Assembly (NCBI GenBank): GCA_963728925.1
Contig: CAVSMB010000026.1
Location: forward strand, 71,683-135,682
Source: JBBPZA01 sp963728925
Lineage (GTDB): Bacteria > Actinomycetota > Thermoleophilia > Solirubrobacterales > Solirubrobacteraceae
Direction of reading: 5' to 3'
Length of the DNA: 64,000 nucleotides
Numbering within the stretch: the stretch's first letter is position 1; every line of letters starts with the position of its first letter. Positions 19,088 to 28,218 of this stretch are shown piece by piece. Made by a program: the position numbers and the translations under genes. The notes beneath the pieces are model-generated. The model made no database searches. It saw only the letters and a program-made list of their open reading frames with translations, and was not told where the DNA came from.

Positions 19088-20200
19088 ATGCGTGTCCTGA
19101 CCGCAGTCCTCGCCGTCGCGACGCTGGTCGCGCTGGCGAGCTCGCCGGCGGCATCCGCCGCGAGCCGGAGCGTCCCGTTCGGCTTCATGGGCGCGTCCTT
19201 CGACCCGTCGATCGTTCCCGCCTCGCGCCTCGACGGAGAGATGGCTTTGATGGCCGCACGCGGGGTCGAGAGCATCCGCACGGCCTTCTCCTGGACGGCG
19301 TCGCAGCCCTACGGGTCCCCCGCCGAGCCCCCGGGACCAGACCGGCCGCTTTCGCCTCGTCGATGGCGTCCCCACCGACTTCTCGTACTACGACCGCGTC
19401 GTCGCCACGGCCGCCGCTCACGGCATGCCGGTGCTGCCCGTCGTCCTCTGGGCCCCGCCGTGGGCGGCGAAGCCCGGAACCATCGAGCCACGGGATCCGG
19501 CGACCTACGGACGGTTCCTGGCGGCCCTCGTCGGGCGCTACGGGCCTCGGGGGACGTTGTGGTCCGAGCGCCCGGATCTCCGCGAACGCCAATCCGGCGA
19601 TGGCAGGTCTGGAACGAGCCCAACCTCCGCGAGTACTGGCAGTCCCAGCCCTGGGCGACGAGCTACGTCAGCCTGCTGCGCGTCGCGAGCAGGTCGATCA
19701 GGCGCTCGACCCCGGCGCCAAGGTGGTGCTCGGCGGGCTCGTGAACTTCTCGTGGACCAACCTCCAGCGGATCTACGACGCAGGAGGTCGCGGCGCCTTC
19801 GACGTCGCCGCAATCCATCCCTACACCGCGAAGGTCAGCAACGTCCTCAGGATCGTCAAGCTCGTGCGCAAGGTCATGCGCCGCAACGGGGACCGTCGCG
19901 CCGGCATCTCGGTCACCGAGCTGTCGTGGCCGTCATCGGGGCGCCGGACGAGCATTCGGCGCGGCTTCGAGACACGGAGGCCGGTCAGGCGAAGCTGCTC
20001 GCGGCGGCCTACGCGGAGCTGGCTCAAGCGCGGCGGACCTACGGAGTCGAGAGCGCCTACTGGTACGACTGGGTCTCGCGCGAGGTCTCGCCCTAGGAGC
20101 CGTTCGATACGCGGGCCTGCGCAAGCTCGTCGGGACCGAGATCGTCTCCAAGCCGGCTCTCACCGCTTACGCACGCACCGCCCGGGCGCTCGAGGGCTGA
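19088..20200 (+). pseudogene. Secreted glycoside hydrolase (GH5/GH39-like clan A), multiple frameshifts
   Basis: ATG 19088 opens a signal peptide (RVLTAVLAVATLVALASS, cleavage near ASAAS). Across frames the blocks of a TIM-barrel hydrolase follow: SVPFGFMGASFDPSIV, ARGVESIRTAFSWTASQPY, VLPVVLWAPPWAAKPGTIE and WQVWNEPNLREYW. That last block carries the acid/base Glu of clan A. VLGGLVNFSWTNLQRIYD, FDVAAIHPYT, ISVTELSWPSSG (nucleophile Glu) and YGVESAYWYDWVSRE complete it. The final frame ends at TGA 20200 after LRKLVGTEIVSKPALTAYA. A secreted glycan-cleaving enzyme is likely; the substrate is unknown. Confidence 0.7.
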
Positions 20201-20269
20201 CGAAGCGGCCCATCGCCACGCGCTGCCGCTGAGCCTCCGCGCCGGCCGCAACACGGATAATCCCTGCCG

Positions 20270-20984
20270 ATGACGGCGATCGAGGACGTGGTGATCCTCT
20301 GCGGCGGACGGGGGACGCGTCTCCAGGCCCAGGCGGAGTCGATCCCCAAGCCGCTGGTGGAGATCGGGGATGGCCGATCGTCTGGCACGTGATCCGCATC
20401 CACGCCGCCCAGGGCTCGCGCGCTTCTGGCTGCTCACCGGCTACAAGGGCGAGCTCATCGAGCCTTCGCCCGGGACTGCCCGTGGCCGCCCGGCGTCGAG
20501 GTGCGCTGCCTGGACACCGGCCAGGACACACCGACCGGCGGCCGCGTCCGCCGCGCCGCGCCCAACCTTCAGGGCCGGCCCTTCACCCTCGCCTACGCCG
20601 ACGGCGTCGCCGAGTGGACTTCCGTGCGCTCGTCGCCCACCACGAAGCGCACGAGGGCCTCGCGACGATGACCGTGGTCCGCCCCCAGCTGCCCTTCGGG
20701 GTCGCCGAGGTCAACGGCGACGGCCGCGTGCGCGGCTTCCGCGAGAAGCCGCGGGCCGAGCACTGGGTGAACGGCGGCTTCCTGTGCCTGGAGCCCGGGG
20801 CGCTGGACTACATCGGCGAGGACAGCGGCTCGAGCGGGGCCCGCTCGAGCGCCTGGCCGCGGACGGCCAGCTCCACGCCTACCGGCACGAGGGCTTCTGG
20901 GACTGCATGGACACCTACAAGGACGCCGTGCTGCTCAACGACCTGTGGGAGCGCGGCGCCGCGCCCTGGAAGGTGTGGGCGTGA
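20270..20984 (+). pseudogene. Sugar-1-phosphate nucleotidyltransferase (RfbF-like), frameshifted
   Basis: ATG 20270 starts AIEDVVILCGGRGTRLQAQ with the GGxGTR nucleotide-binding loop and IPKPLVEIG. After slips the blocks PIVWHVI-like, FWLLTGYKGELIE, VEVRCLDTGQDTPTGGR and FTLAYADGVAE appear, then a long clean stretch (VVRPQLPFGVAEVNGDGRV, EHWVNGGFLCLEPGALDYI, FWDCMDTYKDAVLLNDLW). The GxWxCMDTxKD type ending and CLDTGQDTPTGGR match glucose-1-phosphate cytidylyltransferases. The next gene is a dehydratase, as in CDP-hexose pathways. At least four frame changes are present. Confidence 0.7.
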
Positions 20985-21984
20985 CGGGCGGACAGTGCGG
21001 CTCTCGTTTAGCCGCCTCCAGGATGCGCTCGGCGCTGGTGACCGGCGCCTTCGGGCTGCTGGGCCCGTGGCTCGTCCGCGCGCTGCTCGACCGCGGCGCG
21101 AGGTCACGGTCGTGCGGCGCAACGTCACCCCGCGCTCGGCCCTCGTGCTGCTCGGGCTCGAGCCGCAGGTCAACGTCGTCTGCGGCTCGGTGACCGACGC
21201 CGAACTGATGGATCGGGCGGTCGGCGAGTACGAGATCGACACCGTCTTCCACCTCGCCGCCCAGACCCTGGTCGGCGTCGCCAACCGCTCGCCCCTGACC
21301 ACGTGGGAGGCCAACGCCGAGGAACGTGGACTGTGATGGAGGCGTGCCGCGCTCACGCCGTGCCCCGCGTCGTCGTCGCGTCCTCCGACAAAGCCTACGG
21401 GCCTCATGCCGTGCTGCCCTACCGCGAGGACCTCTTGCTGCCACCACGCTTCCCCTACGACGCCAGCAAGGCCGCGGGCGATCTCATCGCCCGTTCTACT
21501 GGCACACCTTCGGCGTCCCGTGCGACGACCCGCTTCGCCAACCTCTATGGCGGCGGCGACACCAACCGCTCGCGGCTCGTGCCCGAGGCGGTGGGCGCTG
21601 GCTTGCGGCCGCCCGCCCGTCATCCGCTCCGACGGCAGTCCTGAGCGCGACTTCCTCTATGTCGAGGACGCGGTGGAGGCCTACCTGGCGATCGCCGCGG
21701 CGCTGGACGAGGGCGAGGGGGCGAGGGGCGAAGCCTTCAACGCGGGCGGCGGCCGGCCGCACACCGTCCTCGAGGTGGTCGAGCTGATCTGCCGGATCGC
21801 CGGCACCGACGTCGCGCCGGTCGTGCGGTGGACCGGCATCCCGCACGGCGAGATCGACCGCCAGTACGTCGACGCGACCAGGCTGCGGACGATGACCGGC
21901 TGGGCGCCGCGCGTGTCGCTCGAGGAGGGCATGGAGCGGACCGTGGAGTGGTATCGCGACCATCCCGGCCTCCTGGCCCCCTGA
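20981..21984 (+). pseudogene. SDR sugar dehydratase (CDP-glucose 4,6-dehydratase-like), frameshifted
   Basis: GTG 20981 overlaps the cytidylyltransferase stop (GTGA); ATG 21023 in the same frame is an alternative start closer to the fold. The fragments are SALVTGAFGLLGPWLVRAL, VFHLAAQTLVGVANRSP, and VVVASSDKAYGPHAVLPY, whose DKAYG box is typical of RfbG-type dehydratases. PYDASKAAGDLIARS with the catalytic YxxxK, ERDFLYVEDAVEAYLAIA and GWAPRVSLEEGMERTVEWY follow. Three or four slips occur between 21320 and 21640. With the preceding gene it would make a CDP-4-keto-6-deoxyhexose. Confidence 0.7.
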
Positions 21985-22032
21985 CGAGCCGATCTCTGCT
22001 CCGTCGCACCCGCTTTCGGATACCTTGCCTCG

Positions 22033-23856
22033 GTGCTCCGCGGGCGAATAGCGCGCCTGAGGCGGAGGCTCGCAGGCAGGGTGCCGGCCGGCGTCGGCGG
22101 GTCGGATACGGCCCAGGCGGCCGGCCTCGCCTCTGCAGCGCTCGGCGCGAACCTCCTGGCGCTGCTGTTCACCGTCGTCTTCGCGCGCCTGCTGGGCGCC
22201 TCGGACTATGGCTCGCTGGCGGCGCTGCTGTCGACCTACATCATCCTCTCCGTCCCGGGCTCGGCGCTGCAGGTCGCCGCGGCTCGCGAGACCGCGATGG
22301 GACGCCTGGGCCGGGGCGGGGCGGTCGCAGCGACGGTCGCGCACTGGATGCGCCGGCTGACGCTGATCACCCTAGCCAGCGCGGTGATCGGCGTGCTCGC
22401 CCGCGAGCCGCTCGCCACGGCGATCGGCGTGGAGGAGACGTGGGCGGCCGCCGCGATCCCCGTAACCGGCTGCGCGTGGGTCCTCTTGTGCGTAATGCGC
22501 GGGGTACTCCAGGGCCTGCACGCCTACCGGCCCGTTGGGCTGAGCATCATCGGCGAGGCGACCGGGCGGCTCGCGTTTGGAGCTGCGCTCTTCGCGATCG
22601 GCGGTGCGGTCACCGGCGCCTACCTCGCGACGCCGCTGTCGATGCTGGCCGCGACCGCCGCTCTCATCCCGGTCCTCCGGCACCGCACCGGCGCCTCCGA
22701 CCACGGGCCCGAGCGCCGCAGGTTGCGCTCACTCGCCGTGGAGACATGGGCCCCGGTGATCGCGCTCACCCTGGTGGCGATTCTGCAGAACATCGACGTA
22801 ATCATCGTCAAGCACCAAGTCGGCGGTGACCTGGCGGGCTCCTATGCGGCTATCTCGGTGGCGGCGAAGGCGATCATCTGGGTGGCGATCGGCCTGTCGA
22901 TGCATCTCGTGCCCGACACGGCGCGGCGCGTGCGCGAAGGCGACGATCCGCGCCGCGCGCTCATCCGTGCCCTTGCCATCGTTGGCGTGCTCGCCGTCCC
23001 CGCGCTGGCCATCTTCGCCGCAGCGCCCACGGCGCTGATCCGTGTTGCCTTCGGCTCGGACCTCACGCAGGCGAGCTCCGCGCTGCTGACCCTCGGCGTG
23101 GCGATGCTGACGCTCGCCTTCACCTACCTGGCGGTGCAGTACCAGCTCGCGTTGAGGCGCCGGGCGTTCCTTGGCGTTTTGGCCGTCGGCGCCGCACTCG
23201 AGCCGGCCATCCTCCTCGCGACGGGCGTGACCGATCCCGAGACCTTCGCGGCGCTCGTGCTCGTCGTCCAGGCCGGAACGGCCGCGGCAGTGCTGGGGTA
23301 CGCCGCACGTGCGGCGCTGCCGGGCCGGCAGCGGGCCGAGCGGGAGAGAGCGGGGAGGACCGCGACGCGAGGCACCAGGCCGGATTGCGGACGGAGCCCG
23401 CTCGTCGTCGCATCTCGGCGCGCTAGGCCCTGCGGACCGCGGACCCTGGGACCGCCTCGAGGGAGGACTGCGACGCGCACATCGCCGACGCGGGCGAGCG
23501 CAGCAACGGCCAGTCGTGGTGGCGCTCGTCGCGCCGGAAGCGGACCAGCACTCCGAGCGTGCGGAGGCCGTAGACCACGCTGCGCCGGAACGAGACCGAC
23601 GAGGCCTCAAGGAAGTACCGGGTCGGGATCGGCACCTCGACGACGGTTGCGCCGCACGCGGCCGCCTGAGCGAAGATCTCCTGGTCGAAGACGAACTCGT
23701 CGCTGTTGCGCAGGAAGGCGATCGAGCGTAGGAACGCCGCGGAGAACGCCCGATACCCGGTGTGGTACTCGGAGAAGGAACGGCGAAACGCGACGTTCTC
23801 GACCGCGGTCAGGAGCCTTTTGCCGATCCATCTCCAGCGCGGCATCCCGCCCATGA
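22033..23856 (+). CDS. Wzx-like polysaccharide flippase with run-on C-terminus
   Basis: Residues 25-430 are a clean multi-helix exporter of the MOP/PST superfamily: LASAALGANLLALLFTVVF, ARLLGASDYGSLAALLSTY, AILQNIDVIIVKHQVGGDL and GSYAAISVAAKAIIWVAIG are typical. It would flip lipid-linked glycan units. Family members end at about 430-470 residues. Here the frame runs on to 607 residues and covers 434 bases of the convergent gene, with an Arg/Pro-rich tail that reads like out-of-frame sequence. A TAG at 23424 in another frame would give the expected length, so one indel near 23340-23420 is likely. The true functional end is therefore probably about 23426. Confidence 0.75.
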   Translation: MLRGRIARLRRRLAGRVPAGVGGSDTAQAAGLASAALGANLLALLFTVVFARLLGASDYGSLAALLSTYIILSVPGSALQVAAARETAMGRLGRGGAVAATVAHWMRRLTLITLASAVIGVLAREPLATAIGVEETWAAAAIPVTGCAWVLLCVMRGVLQGLHAYRPVGLSIIGEATGRLAFGAALFAIGGAVTGAYLATPLSMLAATAALIPVLRHRTGASDHGPERRRLRSLAVETWAPVIALTLVAILQNIDVIIVKHQVGGDLAGSYAAISVAAKAIIWVAIGLSMHLVPDTARRVREGDDPRRALIRALAIVGVLAVPALAIFAAAPTALIRVAFGSDLTQASSALLTLGVAMLTLAFTYLAVQYQLALRRRAFLGVLAVGAALEPAILLATGVTDPETFAALVLVVQAGTAAAVLGYAARAALPGRQRAERERAGRTATRGTRPDCGRSPLVVASRRARPCGPRTLGPPRGRTATRTSPTRASAATASRGGARRAGSGPALRACGGRRPRCAGTRPTRPQGSTGSGSAPRRRLRRTRPPERRSPGRRRTRRCCAGRRSSVGTPRRTPDTRCGTRRRNGETRRSRPRSGAFCRSISSAASRP

Positions 23857-25147
23857 TCGCCCGGTCGCGGAGCAGCCGCGAGCCGATCACGACGTCGGCC
23901 CGGCCTTCGAGGATCGGCGCGACCATCTTCGGGATCAGGGCGGGGTCGTACTGGTTGTCGGCGTGGACCATGACGACCACGTCGGCGCCGTCGAGCAGCG
24001 AGCGCTGGTAGCAGGTCATCTGGTTGGCGCCGTAGCCCCGGTTCACCGGATGGCGCATGACCTCGAAGCCCGCGTCCAGCGCCGCGCGTGTTGTCGCGTC
24101 CGGAGAGGCGTCGTCGACGAGGAGCGCGCGGTCGGCGGCCCCGGCGGGAAGCTCCTCGGCCACTTGCGCGATCGTCTTCGTGGCTCGGTAGGCGGGAAGC
24201 ACGACGTGCACGCTCCGGGGGCCGCCACGATCGCGGACGAGCGGCGTGCGTGGTCGCTGGACCGCGACCTTGCGTGCCACGACGACGCGCTCGTCGCCGA
24301 GCGACAGCGACACCATCGCGCTCCCCGGCGGCCGCCGAGCGGCCGAGGTGAGAGCTCCGAGCGTCCGGCTGCGCTCCCCGAGCCCCGAGAGCCAGTAGCG
24401 CAGGGAGAAGGTGCGGACGAACGGCACGTCGCGCGCGATCACCAGCCCGGTGGACGCGACGAGCTCGCGCAGTATCGCGCGCGGCAGCAGTACGGTGTGC
24501 GCCGGCAGGTAGCCCCACCAACGCGGGCCCGCGAGCCGTGCCGCGACGGAGGCGGGGTCTGGCGTGACGAGGAGCAGCGCGCCCCCAGGGGCGAGGAGGC
24601 GATGACATCGTTCCAGCGCGGCTGCCGGATCCTCGAGGTGCTCTAGTACGTCGGCGAGGACCACGACGTCCCAGCGGCCGTCTTGATCGGAAGGCAGTGC
24701 CTCCAGTGGCACTTCCCTCACCGGCAGGCGAAGACGGTCGCGCGCGTAGGCCACCGCTCGGGCTGAGAGCTCGAGCCCGAGAACGTCGTAGCCCCGTCGC
24801 CGCGCCTCGTCGAGCAGCAGGCCGTGGCCGCAGCCGACGTCGAGCAGGCGGCCCGGGGCACGGTCGCCGACCAGCTCGAGCAGGCGCTTTGCGGTTCGCC
24901 TGCGACCGCGCTGCTCATCGAGGTACTCGTCGTCCGCCATCGAGCGGTAGAGCTCCTGCAGTGACGCGCCGCCGGGAAGCGCGGGCTGGTGCACCGCGTG
25001 GCAGTCCTCACAGCGGTACAGGTCGCCGTGGACTCCAGGAGCGTGGCAGCTCGGCGCGAGGTGCGCCGGAGCCGGCAGCATCGTCACACCGGGATAGCGG
25101 AGGTGGAGCCGCCCCTCGCAGACCTTGCAGCGTGTCGTTGCGGGCAC
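23423..25147 (-). CDS. Bifunctional methyltransferase-GT2 glycosyltransferase fusion
   Basis: Intact, 574 residues, two enzymes in one chain. Residues 1-60 hold a zinc-finger-like pair (CKVC and CEDC). Residues 60-290 are a class I methyltransferase (LLDVGCGHGLLLDEARRRG, VVVLADVLEHLEDP, LLAPGGALLLVTPDP). Residues 315-560 are a GT2 domain (VHVVLPAYRATKTI, LLVDDASPDATT, NRGYGANQMTCYQ, VVMVHADNQYDP with a DNQ metal site, YHTGYRAFSAAF). Both should act on glycan precursors in the cytoplasm. Its TAG lies in a CTAG that is also the probable stop of the convergent flippase. Confidence 0.85.
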   Translation of the reverse strand: MPATTRCKVCEGRLHLRYPGVTMLPAPAHLAPSCHAPGVHGDLYRCEDCHAVHQPALPGGASLQELYRSMADDEYLDEQRGRRRTAKRLLELVGDRAPGRLLDVGCGHGLLLDEARRRGYDVLGLELSARAVAYARDRLRLPVREVPLEALPSDQDGRWDVVVLADVLEHLEDPAAALERCHRLLAPGGALLLVTPDPASVAARLAGPRWWGYLPAHTVLLPRAILRELVASTGLVIARDVPFVRTFSLRYWLSGLGERSRTLGALTSAARRPPGSAMVSLSLGDERVVVARKVAVQRPRTPLVRDRGGPRSVHVVLPAYRATKTIAQVAEELPAGAADRALLVDDASPDATTRAALDAGFEVMRHPVNRGYGANQMTCYQRSLLDGADVVVMVHADNQYDPALIPKMVAPILEGRADVVIGSRLLRDRAIMGGMPRWRWIGKRLLTAVENVAFRRSFSEYHTGYRAFSAAFLRSIAFLRNSDEFVFDQEIFAQAAACGATVVEVPIPTRYFLEASSVSFRRSVVYGLRTLGVLVRFRRDERHHDWPLLRSPASAMCASQSSLEAVPGSAVRRA

Positions 25148-25189
25148 GAAGTGGATGGTAGGCCCCGCTCACCGCAACGGCGGCACGAA

Positions 25190-25290
25190 CCAGGTGTTGA
25201 TGGAGCGTGCGCGAAGCGTCCCTCGGTTCCCGGTTCCACGTGGACCGGCGTGAAGATGTCGGCCTTGGACCAGGCAGCTCGGCCGCTCGG
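25190..25290 (-). pseudogene. Short relic of a GT4 glycosyltransferase
   Basis: On the minus strand this stretch encodes KADIFTPVHVEPGTEGRFAH, which matches ADIFTPVYDERGTEGRFAH of the intact GT4 gene at 28215-29390 almost residue for residue. The DNA is also visibly similar to 29222-29285. Nothing before or after it continues the enzyme. It is a roughly 30-residue leftover of a paralogue or of a duplication. Confidence 0.6.
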
Positions 25291-25379
25291 CATGCCGCGA
25301 GCGCGCCTACCTCGGTGCGCCGGACGAGCCGGCGCCTCCTCTAGGATCCTCCGCCCTCCCGGATCGCCTCGCCGTAGTC

Positions 25380-25500
25380 GTGGACGCAGTGCGGCTCGCC
25401 TCGATCGCCGCCGGGGCTCAGGCGGCCGAGCCGGCCCTAGCGCAGAACCGCAGCTTCCCGTTCGGCTTCATGGGCGCTGCGGAGAGCGTTCGCGGGCGTG
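25380..25500 (+). pseudogene. Short relic of a secreted glycoside hydrolase start
   Basis: The plus strand reads EPALAQNRSFPFGFMGAAE, matching the mature start SAASRSVPFGFMGASFD of the hydrolase at 19088. A short hydrophobic, Ala-rich run precedes it, as in a signal peptide. Similarity ends after about 12 conserved residues. Together with the GT4 relic it fills the otherwise empty 375 bases between the flanking genes. Confidence 0.5.
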
Positions 25501-25521
25501 CCAGGCTCACCGCGGCCGGGC

Positions 25522-27147
25522 TCAGCGTCGCGTCGTGCCCCGCGCCCCCGCGGCAACGAAAAGCACGGTGTAGTCGCCGAAGCGCGCGACCGGGCGGTAG
25601 CTGCGGGCGAGATAGCGGTCGAGTGCGCCCGCGCCGCCCGCCGGCGGCCCGGGCGACGGAGCCACTGCCGGCGAGCTCGAGCGCACGACCACGCGCAGCC
25701 GTGCCGCGCGCAGGTCGGCGACCATCCGCCGCTGGACGGCCGCGGTGGTCACCAGGCCGGCACGCAGTGGGTCATACGCGGTCGGGTTGGGCCTCTCGAG
25801 CAGCGTGTAGAGAAGCGTCGCGCCGCCGCGGGCGCGGTCGTACCGCGGCGCGGCGACGAACACCGGCCGGCCGGGTGGGACGCGGGCCGCAACGAAGGGG
25901 ACGAGGCTGTTCAGCGCCGCGGCCTCGCCGCGCGCCGCGCGCACCCCGTCGGCCGACGGCGCGCGCAGCGTCGCCTCGTCGGGAGCGGCCACGGCCTGGT
26001 CGAAGCGAAGCTCCCAGCCGGTCACCGCCACCAGGCCCACGCTGCAGGCGAGGGCGGCGCGCACGAGTGGCACCGGCATCCCGGCGCCCGCGAGGGCGAG
26101 CATCGCCGGCGCCACCGCCGCGAGCACGCCCACGTGCAGCGCGTCGGGACGCAGGAGCAGCGAGGCCGCGCCCGCAAGGGCGAGTGGGGCAAGCGCGAGC
26201 TCCTCGCGCGTCGGGCGCCGCACGAGCGCGGCGAGCGCCCAGAGGGCGAGCCCGGCGAGCAGCAAGAGTGGGAGGTAGAACTGCAGCGCGGGCGTGATCT
26301 CGACGCCGCCGCCGTAGCGCAGGGGGAAGGACGGCGCGCCGTCGCGCTGGTGTGAGAGAAAGACCGCGGTCTGGTCCCACACCGCGCCGGGCGCCGCGAG
26401 CACGAAGGGCGCCCAGGCGAGGACGGCCACGGCGACGGCCGCCGCGAAGGCCCGCACGCCGGCTCGGTCGGCCGGCTCCTCGCCCTGCGCGCGCGGCCCG
26501 TCGCGGGCGGCGACAAGCAGGCCGAGCGCGGCGGCGAGGCCGAGCTCGGGACGGAAGGCCGCAGCCACGCCGGCCAGCACGCCCCCGCCCACCGGCGAGC
26601 GGCGCGCGAGCAGCAGCGCGCCCAGCCCGAGAGCGAGGGCGGCCGGCGTCGGGCCCGGATCGGCCGGCCACGCCAGCGCCCCGGCCGTCGCGACCCACGC
26701 GAGCAGCGCCCAAACGAGCGGCGCGCTGCGCCGTGTCAGCGCGAAGGCCTCCAAGGCCACCACCGCGACGAGCGCGACGCGGACGATCCTCCACCAGACC
26801 AACGAGGGCCCGAAGAGCTTGACGAGCCCGGCGAGGAGCAGCGCCTGGCCGGGGCCTGCGTTCAGCCAGAAGTCGCGATAGGGCACCTCCCCCGCGGCGA
26901 CGCGGGCGGCCGCCTGCAGCGCGATCCCCTCGCCGTCCGGCGCCACGGGGCGCAGCAGGGTGAAGCCCGCGAGCGCGGCGGCGACGACAAGCAGCGCGGG
27001 GGCGAGCCAGGCCGGGTCGGGTCGCCCCCGCCCGGGGCCCATCCGTGGCCGGCCGGGGGCCCGGAGCAGCGGCCACGCGCGGGCGTCCGACGCCCAGGGC
27101 AGCGCCCGCACGCGGCGGCGGCGGCGACCTCGGGTCACCAGCGGCAT
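25522..27147 (-). CDS. Polytopic membrane protein, GT39-like glycosyltransferase candidate
   Basis: 541 residues with about ten hydrophobic helices after a basic leader. The first periplasmic loop has PDGEGIALQAAARVAAGEVPYRDFW, where a charged Asp/Glu-Gly pair sits where GT39-type enzymes place catalytic acids. VFVAAPRYDRARGGATLLY and a globular C-terminus follow. ATG 27147 is preferred because GGAGG lies five bases upstream; an in-frame earlier start at 27177 lacks such a site. A lipid-linked sugar transferase is a reasonable guess given the locus, but no strict family motif is seen. Confidence 0.6.
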   Translation of the reverse strand: MPLVTRGRRRRRVRALPWASDARAWPLLRAPGRPRMGPGRGRPDPAWLAPALLVVAAALAGFTLLRPVAPDGEGIALQAAARVAAGEVPYRDFWLNAGPGQALLLAGLVKLFGPSLVWWRIVRVALVAVVALEAFALTRRSAPLVWALLAWVATAGALAWPADPGPTPAALALGLGALLLARRSPVGGGVLAGVAAAFRPELGLAAALGLLVAARDGPRAQGEEPADRAGVRAFAAAVAVAVLAWAPFVLAAPGAVWDQTAVFLSHQRDGAPSFPLRYGGGVEITPALQFYLPLLLLAGLALWALAALVRRPTREELALAPLALAGAASLLLRPDALHVGVLAAVAPAMLALAGAGMPVPLVRAALACSVGLVAVTGWELRFDQAVAAPDEATLRAPSADGVRAARGEAAALNSLVPFVAARVPPGRPVFVAAPRYDRARGGATLLYTLLERPNPTAYDPLRAGLVTTAAVQRRMVADLRAARLRVVVRSSSPAVAPSPGPPAGGAGALDRYLARSYRPVARFGDYTVLFVAAGARGTTRR

Positions 27148-27279
27148 GGTGCCTCCAAGCGCAGCACTCGGCGCCACGCTACCGCCGTGAGCGGCGTCGG
27201 GCGAGAAAGCCCTACGCGGTCCAATGGACGGTCATCCAGCCGTCACCGGAGGCGATGGACGGGCAGCGCGATGCGGCGC

Positions 27280-28218
27280 CTAGCCGAGCGCGAGCCCGCG
27301 GCGGGGCGAGGGCGGGATCGCGGTCTCCACCGGGACGGTGGCGGTTCGCCGCAGCCTCCGTCGGTCGGCGAGCACGGCGGGCAGGAGCGGCACCGCCGCG
27401 ACCGAGGCCTTCAGGTGGGCGGCGAGGCGCCGCTCGCGGGCCGCGTGCCACGCCCACCCGGCCTGGCGGTAGACGACCCCCGGAAGCCAGCGCGCCGGGA
27501 AGTGCTTGACCACCAGCAGCAACGTGTTGCGCTGGGTCCACGACCACGCCGAGCGGCTCGCCCCATCCGAGGAGCCCTCCCCCGCGTGGCGCGCGACCAC
27601 CGGCTCGTAGCGGCACCGCCAGCCCGCCAGCCGCAGGCGCAGGCCGAGGTCGACGTCCTCGAGGTAGATCACGAGGGTCTCGTCGAAGCCGCCGACGGCG
27701 AGGACCGCGTCGCGGCGGTAGACAGCGGCGCCCGCGCACGCCGAGAAGGCCTCCCCCGGAGCGTCGAAGCGCCCGTTGTCGGTCGTGCGCCGCCCACGCT
27801 GCTCGCATGCGCCGTCGCGGCGCAGGAGGTCGCCCGTGTCGTAGACCTGGCTCGGGTCCTCGAGGTCGACCATCTTGGTCGCCACCGAGGCGACGCCAGG
27901 GTCCTCGTCGAGCACGGCGGCGGCCCGGCGCAGCCAGTCGGGCGCAAGCACCACGTCGGTGTTCACGAGCGCCACGTGGCCCGCCGACACCGCGGCGATC
28001 CCGCGGTTGGCCGCCGCCGCGAACCCCGTGTTGCGACCCAGGCGCAGCACCTCCACCCGCGCGCGCCGTTCGGCGGCGGCGTCGGACCCGTCGGTCGAGC
28101 CGTTGTCGACGACGAGCACCTCGTCGGGCGGCGGGTCCTGCCCCATCACGGAGTCCAGGCACGCCTCGATCCAGCGGGCCCCGTTCCAGTTGGGGATGAC
28201 GACCGCGGCCGCGGTCAC
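27280..28218 (-). CDS. GT2 glycosyltransferase, rhamnosyltransferase-like
   Basis: Intact, 312 residues. GT2 motifs in order: AAAVVIPNWNGARWIEACL (1-20), LVVDNGSTDGSD (35-46), LGRNTGFAAAANRGI, VALVNTDVVLAPDWL carrying the DxD-like NTDV, and FIYLEDVDLGLRLRLAGW-type acceptor motif (YLEDVDLGLRLRLAGWRC) near 190. This pattern fits WbbL/rhamnosyltransferase-like enzymes. GTG 28218 overlaps the stop of the GT4 gene by four bases, so the two are translationally coupled. Confidence 0.85.
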   Translation of the reverse strand: MTAAAVVIPNWNGARWIEACLDSVMGQDPPPDEVLVVDNGSTDGSDAAAERRARVEVLRLGRNTGFAAAANRGIAAVSAGHVALVNTDVVLAPDWLRRAAAVLDEDPGVASVATKMVDLEDPSQVYDTGDLLRRDGACEQRGRRTTDNGRFDAPGEAFSACAGAAVYRRDAVLAVGGFDETLVIYLEDVDLGLRLRLAGWRCRYEPVVARHAGEGSSDGASRSAWSWTQRNTLLLVVKHFPARWLPGVVYRQAGWAWHAARERRLAAHLKASVAAVPLLPAVLADRRRLRRTATVPVETAIPPSPRRGLALG

